64,000 nucleotides of DNA from assembly GCF_019429565.1 (NCBI RefSeq), contig NZ_JAHXSA010000001.1, positions 620,001 to 684,000 of the forward strand, given 5' to 3'. The notes under the pieces were generated by a model, which was not told where the DNA came from, did not search any database, and was given only the letters and a program-made list of their open reading frames with translations. This document shows, one piece after another, positions 63,511-64,000 of the stretch (position 1 is its first letter; each line of letters starts with the position of its first letter). The position numbers and the translations under genes are program-made. This DNA comes from Schaalia sp. ORNL0103. Its GTDB lineage: Bacteria > Actinomycetota > Actinomycetes > Actinomycetales > Actinomycetaceae.

Positions 63511-64000
63511 CTGAGTTTCCTAGGGTTGGTCTCTTCTCGAAGGGCTACGACTGCGCACAGGTCGATGCGTTCTTTGAAGACGCTCGCCGTGCCTACGAGG
63601 GTGGTGTTCCCCCGGAGCAGTTCAGTTCAGAGCAGGTGCGCCTGGCCACTTTTGAGCTGAAGAATCGCGGCTACAACATTGACGCCGTGGACGGCGCGAT
63701 GAACCGCCTGGAGGCGGCTTTCGTGAACCGTGATCGCGCGGATTCCGTCGCAGCTGAGGGTGAGGCAGCGTGGTATGACCGCGTCGCCGATCGTGCGACG
63801 ACCCTGTACCCGCGTCTGCAGCGCCCTCGCGGCGAGCGCTTCGCGCACCCGACGTCGGGACGTGGTTACTCCTGCGAGGAAGTTGACGATCTGCTGGATC
63901 GTATTGCAGCGTACTTCGACGAGGCCGGGGAGCTGACCGCTGACGAGATTCGTCTGTCGACCTTCCGCCCCAAGCGCGGCAAGAAGGCGTACATGGAGGG
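63507..64000 (+). CDS. DivIVA-motif repeat protein, partial at right edge
   Basis: At least 164 residues, open at the right edge. The same motif recurs about every 50 residues: GLFSKGYDCAQVDAFFEDAR near 8, ELKNRGYNIDAVDGAMNRLE near 52 and TSGRGYSCEEVDDLLDRIAAY near 115, with the start of a fourth (TFRPKRGKKAYMEG) at the edge. The ATG overlaps the preceding gene, so the two are made as a pair. A role in septum or pole placement is possible by family only. The sequence also carries a copy of the 13-mer repeat. Confidence 0.78.
   Translation, partial: MTEFPRVGLFSKGYDCAQVDAFFEDARRAYEGGVPPEQFSSEQVRLATFELKNRGYNIDAVDGAMNRLEAAFVNRDRADSVAAEGEAAWYDRVADRATTLYPRLQRPRGERFAHPTSGRGYSCEEVDDLLDRIAAYFDEAGELTADEIRLSTFRPKRGKKAYME
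63918..63930 (+). repeat. 13-mer repeat in the DivIVA-motif gene
   Basis: Exact plus-strand copy near the right edge of the window. Confidence 0.9.

Overview
The window is high-GC chromosomal DNA from a fermentative actinobacterium. The gene content and order fit Actinomycetaceae (Actinomyces/Schaalia type): a class II DAHP synthase next to a PASTA Ser/Thr kinase, a Rv2175c-like DNA-binding protein and a polyprenyl synthetase, a SigA with a lysine/alanine-rich N-terminal tail, a PPi-type phosphofructokinase, and many starts that look leaderless (TANNNT 6-7 nt before the start codon). The genus is an inference from content, not a database match. No insertion sequence, prophage, CRISPR array, rRNA or tRNA gene was seen; this is mostly core genome.

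Layout. 1-3363 (minus): birA, then a biotin carboxylase/biotin carrier protein, then a carboxyltransferase that runs off the left edge (acyl-CoA carboxylase operon). 3682-5364: ABC-F factor EttA. 5634-11151: carbohydrate block with a stand-alone PTS EIIB plus malQ on the plus strand and, convergent to it, EIIB-EIIA and a HAD-MFS pair. 11282-15439: GH3 glycosidase, GtrA-like membrane protein, GT2 glycosyltransferase. 15450-18038 (minus): LytTR response regulator, AgrC-like histidine kinase, GNAT. 18200-22982: UDP-galactopyranose mutase, AEC transporter, NSS transporter with a 53-residue MetS-type subunit, HAD-IIB phosphatase. 23096-26422 (minus): SPOUT rRNA methyltransferase, pyrD, a hypothetical protein, a DUF3043 membrane protein.

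26481-43221 matches, as far as I remember it, the mycobacterial Rv2173-Rv2206 neighbourhood: M20 peptidase, glycerate-kinase-like protein, erpA, FKBP lipoprotein, receiver-like protein, trpD, DEDDh/GIY-YIG nuclease, plsC, PPi-PFK, DAHP synthase, PASTA kinase, Rv2175c-like protein, polyprenyl synthetase and sigA. The cytochrome bcc/aa3 genes that lie between erpA and trpD in mycobacteria are not here. 43280-64000 is the translation, secretion and envelope block: ftsY, ffh, amidohydrolase, rpsP-khpA-rimM-trmD, rplS, lepB-rnhB, DUF2469, yraN-comM-dprA, xerC-like, a degenerate M23 protein, rpsB-tsf, pyrH-frr-cdsA-rlmN and two DivIVA-motif proteins.

The two most unusual signals are not genes. First, a 13-mer, GACGAGGCCGGGG, occurs seven times exactly, and its 9-base core at least 25 times, on both strands, including both arms of terminator hairpins; this is organised like a DNA-uptake sequence, and comM and dprA are in the window. 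Second, perfect or near-perfect DnaA boxes (TGTGGATAA) occur in three intergenic regions, in each case spaced by exactly 30 bp.
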